This document shows positions 16,451 through 24,789 of a stretch of DNA of 64,000 nucleotides, in pieces (the stretch's first letter is position 1; every line of letters starts with the position of its first letter). A model generated the notes under the pieces. It ran no database searches. It saw only the letters and a program-made list of their open reading frames with translations, and was not told the DNA's origin. A program made the position numbers and the translations under genes. The DNA is from SIG480 sp045636865 (GTDB taxonomy: Bacteria > Bacillota > Clostridia > Oscillospirales > JAAYXM01): assembly GCA_045636865.1 (NCBI GenBank), contig JAZTYJ010000015.1, forward strand, positions 41,770 to 105,769, in the 5' to 3' direction.

Positions 16451-17218
16451 ATGGCAGGTTTTGTAAGCTTCGGAGAAGAGAAAATATCGGAAAAGGGTTC
16501 GTTTTCGGCACTTGGCAGCGGCGAATGGGGAATTCTCTGTATAAAGCAGGGGGGAGGCATCGCATCGCTCAACGGAATATCATATCGGATTGAAGGGGAT
16601 TCGGTGTGCATCGTTTCGAAGAAAGACAGTTTTTCGTTCGTTCCGGAGATGGAGTCGGAGCTTTTGTATGTATCGTTTGACGAGGTATCGTTTGCATCAA
16701 GCCGCTTGTTGCCTCTGCTTGAAATATTCTACCTCAAGAACAGAGTGAGAAAGGTTTCGGATGAAAACCGGAAGATTCTTTTGCTTTTTGATGAGATGAG
16801 AGATATTCCGACGGAAAATCCGTTCTGTTCCCACCTTTTATATTCAAAGCTTGTTGAGCTTCTGTGTCTGCTCGGTATTGCGTTTGAGGATGAAAAAGAA
16901 AAGACATCTCACGAAAAGATTTCTTCAGCCGTAATAAGATATATAAATGAAAATCTTGAGAACAGCTTCACACTCGACGATATAGCAAAAAGCCTTTTTG
17001 TCAGCAAGTACTATATGTCGCACATCTTCAAAAAAGAGGTCGGGGTGTCTGTCGGTGAGATGGTGCTCATAAAGAAGATGGACTATGCAGATCACCTTCT
17101 CTCAATGGGCATAACAGCACATCGCGTGAGCGAGCTTACGGGATTTCGTTCATATTCTGCGTTTTATCGGATTTATAAGAGAATAAAAGGTCGCTCTCCG
17201 CAGGGCAAAGGAAATTAA
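16451..17218 (+). CDS. AraC family transcriptional regulator
   Basis: A 255-residue regulator with an N-terminal cupin-like ligand-sensing part (about 1-90) and a C-terminal AraC DNA-binding domain with two helix-turn-helices (about 155-253: FTLDDIAKSLFVSKYYMSHIFKKE and HRVSELTGFRSYSAFYRIYKR, shown in parts). It is divergent from the creatinase-like/phosphotriesterase/ASRT operon and is the obvious candidate to control it. The PflA-like radical SAM gene starts 3 bases downstream. The start ATG is preceded by GAGGTGAGG. Confidence 0.9.
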   Translation: MAGFVSFGEEKISEKGSFSALGSGEWGILCIKQGGGIASLNGISYRIEGDSVCIVSKKDSFSFVPEMESELLYVSFDEVSFASSRLLPLLEIFYLKNRVRKVSDENRKILLLFDEMRDIPTENPFCSHLLYSKLVELLCLLGIAFEDEKEKTSHEKISSAVIRYINENLENSFTLDDIAKSLFVSKYYMSHIFKKEVGVSVGEMVLIKKMDYADHLLSMGITAHRVSELTGFRSYSAFYRIYKRIKGRSPQGKGN

Positions 17219-17221
17219 GCT

Positions 17222-18100
17222 ATGGCAGAGTGCAGAATTTGTCCGCGATTGTGCGGAGTTGACAGAGAAAAAACTCCCGGCTTCTGCGGAGCGGGTGATG
17301 AGATGAAAATAGGTCGTGCCGCGCTTCATTTCTGGGAGGAACCGTCAATTTCGGGAGATTGCGGATCGGGAACGGTTTTCTTCTCCGGTTGCAATTTGAG
17401 ATGTGTCTATTGCCAGAACAGAAAGATAAGCAGGGATGGAAAGGGAAAGGTCGTGTCAAAGGAGGAGCTCTCTGAAATCTTCTTAAAGCTTGAGGCTGAC
17501 GGCGCTCACAACATAAACCTCATAACCCCGACGCACTATGCAACTTCTGTTGCAGAGTCTCTCCGGATGGCAAAGAGAAGTGGATTGAAAATCCCCGTGG
17601 TTTATAACTGCGGCGGATATGAAAGCGCAGAAACACTTCGCGATATAAGTGATGTTATTGATGTTTATATGCCTGATTTTAAATACTTTGATGACAAATA
17701 TGCCATAAAGTATTCGGGCGCAAAAAATTACGCCGAAATATCAAAGACGGCACTTGCGGAGATGTTTTCGATTCTCGGCAAGAATGAGTTTGATTCGCGT
17801 GGTATAATGCAAAGAGGAATCATCGTGCGGCATATGATGCTTCCGGGACTTATTTTTGATTCAAAGAAGATAATAGACTATCTTTACAAAACCTATGGAG
17901 ATGATATTTATATCAGTATAATGAGCCAGTATACGCCTATGCCGTGGGTGAGTGATTACTCCGAAATAAACAGAAAAGTATCAGATGAGTATTACAGAAC
18001 TCTGGTCGGTTATGCCGCGGAAATCGGCGTTAAAAATGCCTATATCCAGGATGGCGATGCGGCAGATGAAAGTTTCATACCGGAGTTTTACGGCGAATAA
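17222..18100 (+). CDS. PflA/PflX-like radical SAM activating enzyme
   Basis: A 292-residue radical SAM protein of the COG1313 (PflX) type. A Cys-rich N-terminus (Cys4, Cys7, Cys11, Cys22) precedes the core motif GCNLRCVYCQN with Cys57, Cys61 and Cys64. Relatives activate glycyl-radical enzymes or act on unknown targets. No glycyl-radical enzyme is encoded nearby. It is translationally coupled to the AraC gene, which suggests it is expressed with that regulator, although a functional link to the divergent operon is only a guess. A terminator follows at once. Confidence 0.85.
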   Translation: MAECRICPRLCGVDREKTPGFCGAGDEMKIGRAALHFWEEPSISGDCGSGTVFFSGCNLRCVYCQNRKISRDGKGKVVSKEELSEIFLKLEADGAHNINLITPTHYATSVAESLRMAKRSGLKIPVVYNCGGYESAETLRDISDVIDVYMPDFKYFDDKYAIKYSGAKNYAEISKTALAEMFSILGKNEFDSRGIMQRGIIVRHMMLPGLIFDSKKIIDYLYKTYGDDIYISIMSQYTPMPWVSDYSEINRKVSDEYYRTLVGYAAEIGVKNAYIQDGDAADESFIPEFYGE

Positions 18101-18130
18101 AAAGCACTTCAGCAATGCTGAAGTGCTTTT
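18101..18130. terminator. Bidirectional terminator between convergent genes
   Basis: AAAGCACTTCAGC and GCTGAAGTGCTTT form a perfect 13-bp stem with a 3-base loop, T-rich on both strands. Confidence 0.9.
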
Positions 18131-18135
18131 GGTTT

Positions 18136-19476
18136 TTAGTTTTGTTCTCCGTAGGTGGAGAGTGCGGCCTCGTCCATGAGAATTATGTCGATATCAACTT
18201 CTTTTCCGTTGCGATAGACTGTGAGCGTTACCTCGTCTCCTGCTTTGAAATTGTCGCGTATCTGCTTGATTTCTGCAGTAGATGAGAGCTTTGTGCCGTT
18301 CATCTTTGTGATAACGTCTCCGCGTCTGAGCCCTTTTTTGAATGCGTCGGAATATGGGTGAACATACTCAACATAAAGTCCTTCCGGGAGTCCGTAGAAT
18401 GCGGCATCGCGCTCTGTTATGCTCTGACCGTTTATTCCGATTGACGGGCGTCCCTTGATATATCCGTTTGAGATAAGCTCGTCAATAATCGGCTTTGCGG
18501 TGTTTATCGGAATTGCAAAGCCGAGACCCTCATAGTAGGAAATGCCGACTTTAATCGTGTTTATGCCGATAACCTGACCGAATTCGTTAACAAGCGGGCC
18601 GCCTGAGTTTCCTGGGTTTATTGAGGCATCCGTCTGGATAAGAGTCATTGTGCGGTCTTCGATTACGATATCGCGGTTGATGGCTGAGATGATTCCTGAT
18701 GTAACGGTATTCTGAAGCTGAAGTCCTGCCGGGTTTCCGATAGCGATTGCGGGATCGCCCTGTTCAAGCTTGTCAGAATCGCCGAATTCTGCCGCAGGGA
18801 GGTTTTCTTCGTCAATCTTTATCACGGCGAGATCGGTTCTTGCATCTGCGCCAATAAGACGCGCGGGATATGTTGTTCCGTCGTCAAGAACAACGGAAAT
18901 CGTTGTCATACCCTCAATAACGTGGTTGTTTGTTATGACGTATCCGTCAGAGGACATAATAATTCCCGAGCCGACAGAGGAGGATGAAAAGCTCTGGGCA
19001 CTCTGGCAAGTGACACCTACAACAGAGGCTCTGACTTTCTGCGAAATCTGTTTTACGGTAAGGGCGTTGTCCGAGGTCGGTGCGCCCTTTGAAACGGGGG
19101 ATTCGTTCTGGATAAGGTGCTCTTCAACTTTGCTTTCGGGGAGAATGTCGTGATGTGATGAGCTGTTATCAAAAAAGGATATCGACGGTGAGAATTTAAA
19201 GAATGCATAAAGAAGAGTTGAGGAAACAATGAGGCAGAGCGAGCCGATAACACAAAGGAAAACCACAAGCCACGCAGGCGTTTTTTTCTGTCTGTACTGC
19301 GTATTCACATAAGTAGGAGTATGCTCGTCGTGTTTTTGCTCTTCACTCGATCCTGCTGATTCGGGTGGGATTTTGACGGCAGGTTCTTCGTTTCTTTCTT
19401 CAGATTCCGTATTTTCGGAAACGGGAGCGTTTTCAAATTCGTTTTCGTTATTTTCGTTAAAGAAATCGTTGTTCAT
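18136..19476 (-). CDS. HtrA/DegP-like serine protease with PDZ domain
   Basis: A 446-residue membrane-anchored quality-control protease. It has an acidic, low-complexity cytoplasmic tail (about 1-65), one transmembrane helix (about 68-92), then an extracytoplasmic trypsin-like domain and a C-terminal PDZ domain (about 345-435). The catalytic triad is His185 (TNNHVIEG), Asp215 (RTDLAVIK) and Ser291 (NPGNSGGP). It degrades or refolds damaged exported proteins. AAGGAGG precedes ATG. The neighbouring two-component system on the same strand may respond to envelope stress, but the 77-base gap leaves co-transcription uncertain. Confidence 0.95.
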   Translation of the reverse strand: MNNDFFNENNENEFENAPVSENTESEERNEEPAVKIPPESAGSSEEQKHDEHTPTYVNTQYRQKKTPAWLVVFLCVIGSLCLIVSSTLLYAFFKFSPSISFFDNSSSHHDILPESKVEEHLIQNESPVSKGAPTSDNALTVKQISQKVRASVVGVTCQSAQSFSSSSVGSGIIMSSDGYVITNNHVIEGMTTISVVLDDGTTYPARLIGADARTDLAVIKIDEENLPAAEFGDSDKLEQGDPAIAIGNPAGLQLQNTVTSGIISAINRDIVIEDRTMTLIQTDASINPGNSGGPLVNEFGQVIGINTIKVGISYYEGLGFAIPINTAKPIIDELISNGYIKGRPSIGINGQSITERDAAFYGLPEGLYVEYVHPYSDAFKKGLRRGDVITKMNGTKLSSTAEIKQIRDNFKAGDEVTLTVYRNGKEVDIDIILMDEAALSTYGEQN

Positions 19477-19553
19477 ATAAAAGACCTCCTTTTAGAGTAG
19501 TGTAGCATATAAATAGATATATTTTATGACGTGAGAGTAAACAAACCGTGAAT

Positions 19554-20972
19554 TTAAAGTGTGATTCGTTTTGGGATCGTAAATGAGAAAGTGGTTTTGT
19601 TGTTTTCGCTTTTGGCACGGATTGTTCCTTTGTGGAGATTTATGATAGTTTTTGCAATGTAAAGACCAAGACCGAGTCCGTCTTTGTCGCGCGAACGCGA
19701 AGAGTCGGATTTGTGGAAACGGTCAAAAACATACTTTAATTGGTCCTTGGGGATTTCTGCACCGTAATTTGCAACGGAGAAAGTAACGCTGTTTCCCTTT
19801 TCGGATATAAAAACGTCGATTTTTGAATCGTTTTCAGAAAACTTTAGTGCGTTGTCAACAAGGTTATAGACAACCTGATATATCGAATCCTCGCTTGCTT
19901 CGGTCAGAATGTTGTGCGGAGGAAGTTCGAGGCTAATTCGGATGTTTTTTTCTTCGGCGCGCTTTTCAAAGCTCTGGAGCGCGTGCTTAATAAACTCACA
20001 AAAATCAAACGTGTTATATTCCTCTCGGATGTTCTTGCTCTGAAGAACCGTGATATCAAGCATGCGGCTGACAAGCCTTGAGAGACGGTGAACTTCATCC
20101 GAAACGATTTTCAGATAGTGTTCCTCGCGCTCCTTTGGGATCGTGCCGTCTAAAATTCCGTCAACAAAGCCGGTTATTGAGGTCATCGGTGAGCGAAGCT
20201 CGTGAGATACGTTTGCTATAAAAGTACGGCGCAGATTTTCTGATTTTTCAAGTGAATCTGCCATATTGTTAAAAGCTGTCGTCATTTCGCCGATTTCATC
20301 CGACGATTCAACCGAGACGCGCGATGAAAAATCGCCTTTTGCAAAATTTGCGGAAGCTAAAGAAATCTGTTTTATCGGCTTTGTCATCTTCCTGACAATA
20401 AAATACGAAACAAGAGCCGCAAATATGAATACTATAAAAGCGAGGAAGGTGAAAAGGTTTTTAACATAGGTCATAAGAACCTTTACGTTTTCGATAGAGG
20501 TTGTAACATAGACATAGGCAATCGGGGTTCCGAGTGTATTCTTTGCAGGGATACCTACTGTGTAATTTTCCCCGGGATAAAGCCCTTCAAGTGTGCCGGT
20601 AGAAGAAAACTCTTCAGTCTCTGCGGTTTCCGAAAGGATGTCCGGATGAACACTTTTGTCCATAAAGGAGCTTCCGTATGGGTCGGAGGTCATAAAAATT
20701 CTTCCGTTTTTGTCGCATACGATAATGTGAATGTTGCCGTCGTTTGACATAGAAGAAATAATGGTTTTAATCATCTGTTCATGGGAGAGCGAATGGTTAT
20801 AAAATAAATCCTCCGTCATTGATGACACTCTTTTTGCCGCAAGGGAGAGGGAATTGTGCTTTTCAGAGATTGAATAGTTGTGCATCTGAAAAGAAAGCCC
20901 GATTCCGATTACAAACAGACAGATGACAAGCGGGATCGCAATCATCAGGTAATATTTATAGAGCAGTTTCAA
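19554..20972 (-). CDS. Sensor histidine kinase
   Basis: A 472-residue membrane kinase. It has a first transmembrane helix (about 9-29), an extracellular sensor (about 30-170) with a PAS/Cache-like segment, a second helix (about 172-193) and a HAMP domain (about 194-246). The phospho-acceptor His257 is in VSHELRSP, and the HATPase domain shows VYNLVDNALKFSE and the DGLGLGLYIAK glycine box. It phosphorylates the OmpR-type regulator encoded 11 bases upstream. The stimulus is not known. Confidence 0.95.
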   Translation of the reverse strand: MKLLYKYYLMIAIPLVICLFVIGIGLSFQMHNYSISEKHNSLSLAAKRVSSMTEDLFYNHSLSHEQMIKTIISSMSNDGNIHIIVCDKNGRIFMTSDPYGSSFMDKSVHPDILSETAETEEFSSTGTLEGLYPGENYTVGIPAKNTLGTPIAYVYVTTSIENVKVLMTYVKNLFTFLAFIVFIFAALVSYFIVRKMTKPIKQISLASANFAKGDFSSRVSVESSDEIGEMTTAFNNMADSLEKSENLRRTFIANVSHELRSPMTSITGFVDGILDGTIPKEREEHYLKIVSDEVHRLSRLVSRMLDITVLQSKNIREEYNTFDFCEFIKHALQSFEKRAEEKNIRISLELPPHNILTEASEDSIYQVVYNLVDNALKFSENDSKIDVFISEKGNSVTFSVANYGAEIPKDQLKYVFDRFHKSDSSRSRDKDGLGLGLYIAKTIINLHKGTIRAKSENNKTTFSFTIPKRITL

Positions 20973-20983
20973 GCGGATTCACC

Positions 20984-21682
20984 TCACGAACCTGATTTAA
21001 GCTCGAATTTATAGCCAACACCCCAGACGGTTGCGAGAGTCCACTTATCGCTTGCTCCGTTTATTTTTTCGCGGACGCGCTTTATGTGAACGTCAACCGT
21101 TCTTGAATCGCCGAGATATTCAAAACCCCAGACGTCATCAAGAAGCTGATTTCGGGTGAAAACTCTGTTTGGATTAGAGGCGAGATAGTTTAAGAGCTCA
21201 AGCTCTTTTGGCGGCATTTCGATCTTCTTTCCGCAGACCAAAACCTCGTATGCCGACATATTTATAACGAGGTTGTGAAATGTTTTCACGTCTTTTTCGT
21301 CATCCTCGGTCTTTGTACCGTCGAAGCGGCGCAGTACCGCGTGGATTCTTGCTATAACCTCCTTCATATCAAACGGCTTTGCGATATAGTCGTCTGCTCC
21401 GAGCTCAAGGCCGCTTACCTTGTCGATTGTTTCGTCTTTTGCGGTAAGCATAATAATCGGAACCTCTGAAGTTTTACGGATTTCTCTGCAGACTTCAAAG
21501 CCGTCCATCTCGGGGAGCATTATATCAAGAAGTATGAGATCGGGCGATGCGCTTGAAAACGCGTTGAGACCCGTTTTTCCGTCTCCTGCGATTGTAACGT
21601 CAAAATTGTCTTTTTCAAGATAAAGCCGAATAAGCTCTGCTATATTCGGGTCATCTTCGATTATGAGGATATGGGTAGACAA
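20984..21682 (-). CDS. OmpR/PhoB-family response regulator
   Basis: A 232-residue regulator with a receiver domain (about 1-118; acidic pocket Glu9/Asp10/Asp11, phospho-acceptor Asp53 in LLDIMLP, Thr/Lys of LTAKDE) and a winged-helix DNA-binding domain (about 130-230; SRTVDVHIKRVREKI). It works with the histidine kinase gene 11 bases downstream. The TTG at 21680-21682 is chosen because AGAGGTG lies 6 bases upstream; a GTG at 21689-21691 would be buried in that ribosome binding site. Confidence 0.94.
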   Translation of the reverse strand: MSTHILIIEDDPNIAELIRLYLEKDNFDVTIAGDGKTGLNAFSSASPDLILLDIMLPEMDGFEVCREIRKTSEVPIIMLTAKDETIDKVSGLELGADDYIAKPFDMKEVIARIHAVLRRFDGTKTEDDEKDVKTFHNLVINMSAYEVLVCGKKIEMPPKELELLNYLASNPNRVFTRNQLLDDVWGFEYLGDSRTVDVHIKRVREKINGASDKWTLATVWGVGYKFELKSGS

Positions 21683-21795
21683 ATAAATCACCTCTTCGTC
21701 TTTTTTTGAAAGTCAATTATATTATACACCAAACATAAGGGAAATGGTTAATAAATTGTAAAAGCTTAAAATTTTCAGAAAAAAACATTATTTTC

Positions 21796-21823
21796 TTGAT
21801 TTTCAGAAAAACTGTGATATAAT
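21796..21823 (+). promoter_or_regulatory. Promoter of the FMN riboswitch-ribU unit
   Basis: TTGATT (21796-21801) and a perfect TATAAT (21818-21823) are spaced by 16 bases, about 33 bases before the aptamer. Confidence 0.7.
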
Positions 21824-21856
21824 TGAAAAATAAGAAATTTCATACAACTTGATATA

Positions 21857-21984
21857 TTTCTTCGGGGCGAGGTGAAATTCCTCACCGGCGGTAAAGCAGA
21901 TTTTCTGACGAGCCCGCGAGCTGCAAGCGCAGCAGAATTCGGTGAATTCCGATGCCGACGGTACAGTCCGGATGTGAGAAGAAA
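21857..21984 (+). promoter_or_regulatory. FMN riboswitch (RFN element)
   Basis: The conserved core is plain: CGGGGCGAGGTGAAATTCC, CACCGGCGGTAAA, GACGAGCCCGCGAGC, then CCGACGGTACAGTCCGGATG and GAGAAG. The closing helix pairs TTTCTT (21857-21862) with AAGAAA (21979-21984). Binding of flavin mononucleotide should favour the terminator downstream and lower ribU expression when flavin is plentiful. Confidence 0.97.
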
Positions 21985-22011
21985 GCTTTTTGTACATAGC
22001 TATATGTATTT

Positions 22012-22043
22012 ATGCCTCGATTTTTATATCGGGGCATTTTTTG
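22012..22043 (+). terminator. Riboswitch-controlled terminator
   Basis: ATGCCTCGAT (22012-22021) and ATCGGGGCAT (22028-22037) form a 10-bp stem with one G-T pair, followed by a T run up to 22043, just before the ribU ribosome binding site. It is the expression platform of the FMN riboswitch. Confidence 0.85.
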
Positions 22044-22057
22044 TTGGAGGTATTATT

Positions 22058-22654
22058 ATGAAGACAGTACAATGGTGTGTAAAGGTTTCTATGCTTTCTG
22101 CGGTTGCGGTTGTTCTTATGCTTGTAGAATTTCCGCTTCCGTTTATTGCTCCGCCGTTTTATAAGCTTGACTTCAGCGAGCTGCCGGTGCTTCTCGGCGG
22201 ATTTGCACTCGGTCCTTTGGCGGCTGTTGTGATAGAGTTTATCAAAGTTCTGCTCAATCTTCTCATCAACGGAACGATTACGATGGGAGTCGGGGAGAGT
22301 GCAAACTTCATAGTGGGAGTTGCATTTGTTCTTCCGGCCGCTGTCATTTATAAGAGAAACCGCACAAAGGTATCGGCGTTAACAGGACTTGTCGTCGGAG
22401 GAATTGTTATGGTGGTTCTCGGTGTGTTCGTAAATGCATATCTCCTGATTCCGGCTTACGGCAGCGCACTTCATATGGAAATGTTGCAGTTTGTGGACAT
22501 GGGACGTGCAATCCATCCGTCAATCGACAGTCTCTGGAAGCTTGTTCTTTTGTGTGTAGTTCCGTTCAATGCGCTCAAGGTCATAGTCGTTTCGGTAATA
22601 ACAATGTTTATATATAAGCCATTAAGCCCGATTCTCAAAGGAAAATCAAAATAA
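22058..22654 (+). CDS. ribU: Riboflavin ECF transporter substrate-binding subunit RibU
   Basis: The S component of an energy-coupling factor transporter that imports riboflavin. The 198-residue protein is almost all membrane helices. RibU-like features are the KLDFSELPVLLGGFALGP segment near residue 36, the conserved NLLINGTITMGVGESANFIVG loop (shown in parts) and GVFVNAYLLIPAYG. The ATG at 22058 has TTGGAGG 7 bases upstream. A longer frame would begin inside the riboswitch and is rejected. The energising subunits EcfA/EcfT are not in the window. The FMN riboswitch upstream supports the assignment. Confidence 0.95.
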   Translation: MKTVQWCVKVSMLSAVAVVLMLVEFPLPFIAPPFYKLDFSELPVLLGGFALGPLAAVVIEFIKVLLNLLINGTITMGVGESANFIVGVAFVLPAAVIYKRNRTKVSALTGLVVGGIVMVVLGVFVNAYLLIPAYGSALHMEMLQFVDMGRAIHPSIDSLWKLVLLCVVPFNALKVIVVSVITMFIYKPLSPILKGKSK

Positions 22655-22672
22655 AATATATATAGTGTAAAG

Positions 22673-22702
22673 TTGACATTCATAAACAACATATGGTAAA
22701 AT
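22673..22702 (+). promoter_or_regulatory. Promoter of the topoisomerase IV genes
   Basis: A perfect TTGACA (22673-22678) and TAAAAT (22697-22702) are spaced by 18 bases. The -10 box lies in the loop of the ribU terminator hairpin. Confidence 0.6.
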
Positions 22703-22718
22703 AACCATATGTTGTTTT
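22685..22718 (+). terminator. Terminator of ribU
   Basis: AACAACATATGG (22685-22696) and CCATATGTTGTT (22705-22716) form a perfect 12-bp stem with an 8-base loop and a short T run. Confidence 0.75.
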
Positions 22719-22779
22719 ATTAATATGGGTATATTTAAACTTTGAATTTTCTTAAACTATCTGCACGGAGGTTTTGACA

Positions 22780-24774
22780 TTGAGTGCAAAAATAGCAAAA
22801 AAGGAATATGATAACGAGAGTATATCCTCTCTCAAAGGCGCGGACCGAGTCAGAAAAAGACCATCGGTTATTTTTGGGTCTGACGGTCTTGCTGCGTGTG
22901 AGCATTCCGCGTTTGAAATTGTTTCAAACTCCATAGACGAAGCACGCGAGGGTCATGGCGATCTTATAACCGTAACTCTTTATGAAGACCATTCGATAGA
23001 GGTTGAAGACTTCGGCCGCGGCTGTCCTGTTGACTATAACCAGGCAGAGGGAAGATATAACTGGGAGCTTGTTTTCTGCGAGCTTTATGCAGGCGGAAAG
23101 TATAAGAACAACGAGGGTTCAAACTATGAGTATTCTCTCGGTCTCAACGGCCTCGGCGCATGTGCAACGCAGTACACATCAGAATATATGGATGTTACCG
23201 TATGGAGAGACGGCAACAAATACAGCCTCCATTTTGAAAAGGGCGAAAATATCGGAGGGCTCAAAACCGAACCGACAGACCGCAAGAAAACAGGTTCAAA
23301 AATCCGTTGGAAGCCGGACCTTGAAGTTTTTACGGACGTAAACATCCCTGCCGAATTCTTCCTTGATACGTTAAAGCGTCAGGCGGTTGTCAACGCAGGT
23401 ATAACATTCAGATTCCGTGAGCAGACGGGTGGAAGCTTCCGCACGGAAGAGTTTAAATATGAGCGCGGAATTGAAGATTATATCGAAGAACTTGCAGGGG
23501 AGACTCCGCCGCTTACAAAACCGCAGTTCTGGTCATGTGAGCGCCGCGGTCGAGACAGAGACGACAGACCCGAATATAAAGTAAAAATTTCTCTCTCTTT
23601 CTGTTTTACGAATACTGCACCGAAGCTTGAGTATTACCATAACTCATCCTGGCTCGAGTATGGCGGTGCGCCGGATAAGGCTGTTCGAAATGCGTTTGTG
23701 TATGCGATAGACAGCTTTGCAAAGCAGAACGGAAAGTATCAGAAAAATGAGAGTAAAGTAAGTTTCCTTGACGTGTTTGACAGCTTGCTTTTGGTTTCAA
23801 ATAACTTCTCAACAATCGCATCTTATGAAAATCAGACGAAAAAAGCAGTTACAAACAAGTTTATTCAGGATGCGATGACGGAGTTTTTGCGCTCTCAGCT
23901 TGAGATTTATTTTATCGAGAACAAAGACGAAGCGATGAGAATCTGCGACCAGATTCTCATAAACAAGAGAAGTCGCGAAAGTGCCGAAAAGGAAAGACTC
24001 AACATCAAGAAAAAACTCTCCGGAAATCTTGATATAACAAGCAGAATTCAGAAGTTTATCGATTGCCGCACTAAAGACCGCGATGAACGTGAGCTCTACA
24101 TTGTTGAGGGTGATTCAGCGGCAGGTGCATGTAAGCAGGGAAGATCGGCTGAATTCCAGGCGATTATGCCGGTCCGCGGAAAGATACTCAACTGCCTCAA
24201 AGCCGATCTTGGAAAGATTTTCAACAGTGATATCATAACGGACCTTATAAAGGTTTTAGGTTGCGGTGTTGAGGTTTCGAGCAAGAAGAACAAGGATCTC
24301 TCGTCCTTTGACCTTGCAGGTCTTCGCTGGAATAAGATTATTATATGCACGGATGCCGACGTTGACGGTTTCCAGATAAGAACACTCATTCTCACGATGA
24401 TTTACAGGCTTATGCCGACTCTCATCGATGCGGGATATGTCTATATTGCGGAGTCTCCGCTTTATGAAATCAACTGCGGAAACGACACTTATTTTGCATA
24501 TTCCGATGCGGAGAAGAATGATATAACAACAAAGCTTGACGGTAAGAAATACACCATCCAGCGAAGCAAAGGTCTCGGTGAAAACGAGCCTGATATGATG
24601 TGGCAGACGACGATGAATCCCGAAACTCGCCGTCTTATCAAAGTTGTTCCGGATATGGCAAAGGCCGCTATTGATGAAATGTTTGACCTGCTTCTTGGTG
24701 ATAACCTTGCCGACAGAAAACAGTATATAGCGGAAAACGGCTGGAAGTATCTTGACGAGGCCGATGTATCTTAA
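22780..24774 (+). CDS. parE: Topoisomerase IV/gyrase-type subunit B (ATPase and TOPRIM)
   Basis: The ATP-hydrolysing subunit of a type IIA topoisomerase, about 664 residues. The GHKL ATPase domain has EIVSNSIDEA and VEDFGRGCPVD, but the usual VRKRPGMYIG motif is altered to VRKRPSVIFG and the glycine loop reads LGLNGLGACATQ. The TOPRIM domain shows YIVEGDSAAG, MPVRGKILN and TDADVDGFQIRTL. The TTG at 22780 is favoured because GGAGG lies 8 bases upstream. parC follows after 15 bases. The pair resembles the divergent second type IIA enzyme of Clostridia, hence topoisomerase IV and not gyrase. Confidence 0.88.
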   Translation: MSAKIAKKEYDNESISSLKGADRVRKRPSVIFGSDGLAACEHSAFEIVSNSIDEAREGHGDLITVTLYEDHSIEVEDFGRGCPVDYNQAEGRYNWELVFCELYAGGKYKNNEGSNYEYSLGLNGLGACATQYTSEYMDVTVWRDGNKYSLHFEKGENIGGLKTEPTDRKKTGSKIRWKPDLEVFTDVNIPAEFFLDTLKRQAVVNAGITFRFREQTGGSFRTEEFKYERGIEDYIEELAGETPPLTKPQFWSCERRGRDRDDRPEYKVKISLSFCFTNTAPKLEYYHNSSWLEYGGAPDKAVRNAFVYAIDSFAKQNGKYQKNESKVSFLDVFDSLLLVSNNFSTIASYENQTKKAVTNKFIQDAMTEFLRSQLEIYFIENKDEAMRICDQILINKRSRESAEKERLNIKKKLSGNLDITSRIQKFIDCRTKDRDERELYIVEGDSAAGACKQGRSAEFQAIMPVRGKILNCLKADLGKIFNSDIITDLIKVLGCGVEVSSKKNKDLSSFDLAGLRWNKIIICTDADVDGFQIRTLILTMIYRLMPTLIDAGYVYIAESPLYEINCGNDTYFAYSDAEKNDITTKLDGKKYTIQRSKGLGENEPDMMWQTTMNPETRRLIKVVPDMAKAAIDEMFDLLLGDNLADRKQYIAENGWKYLDEADVS

Positions 24775-24789
24775 AAAGGGGGGAGAAAA

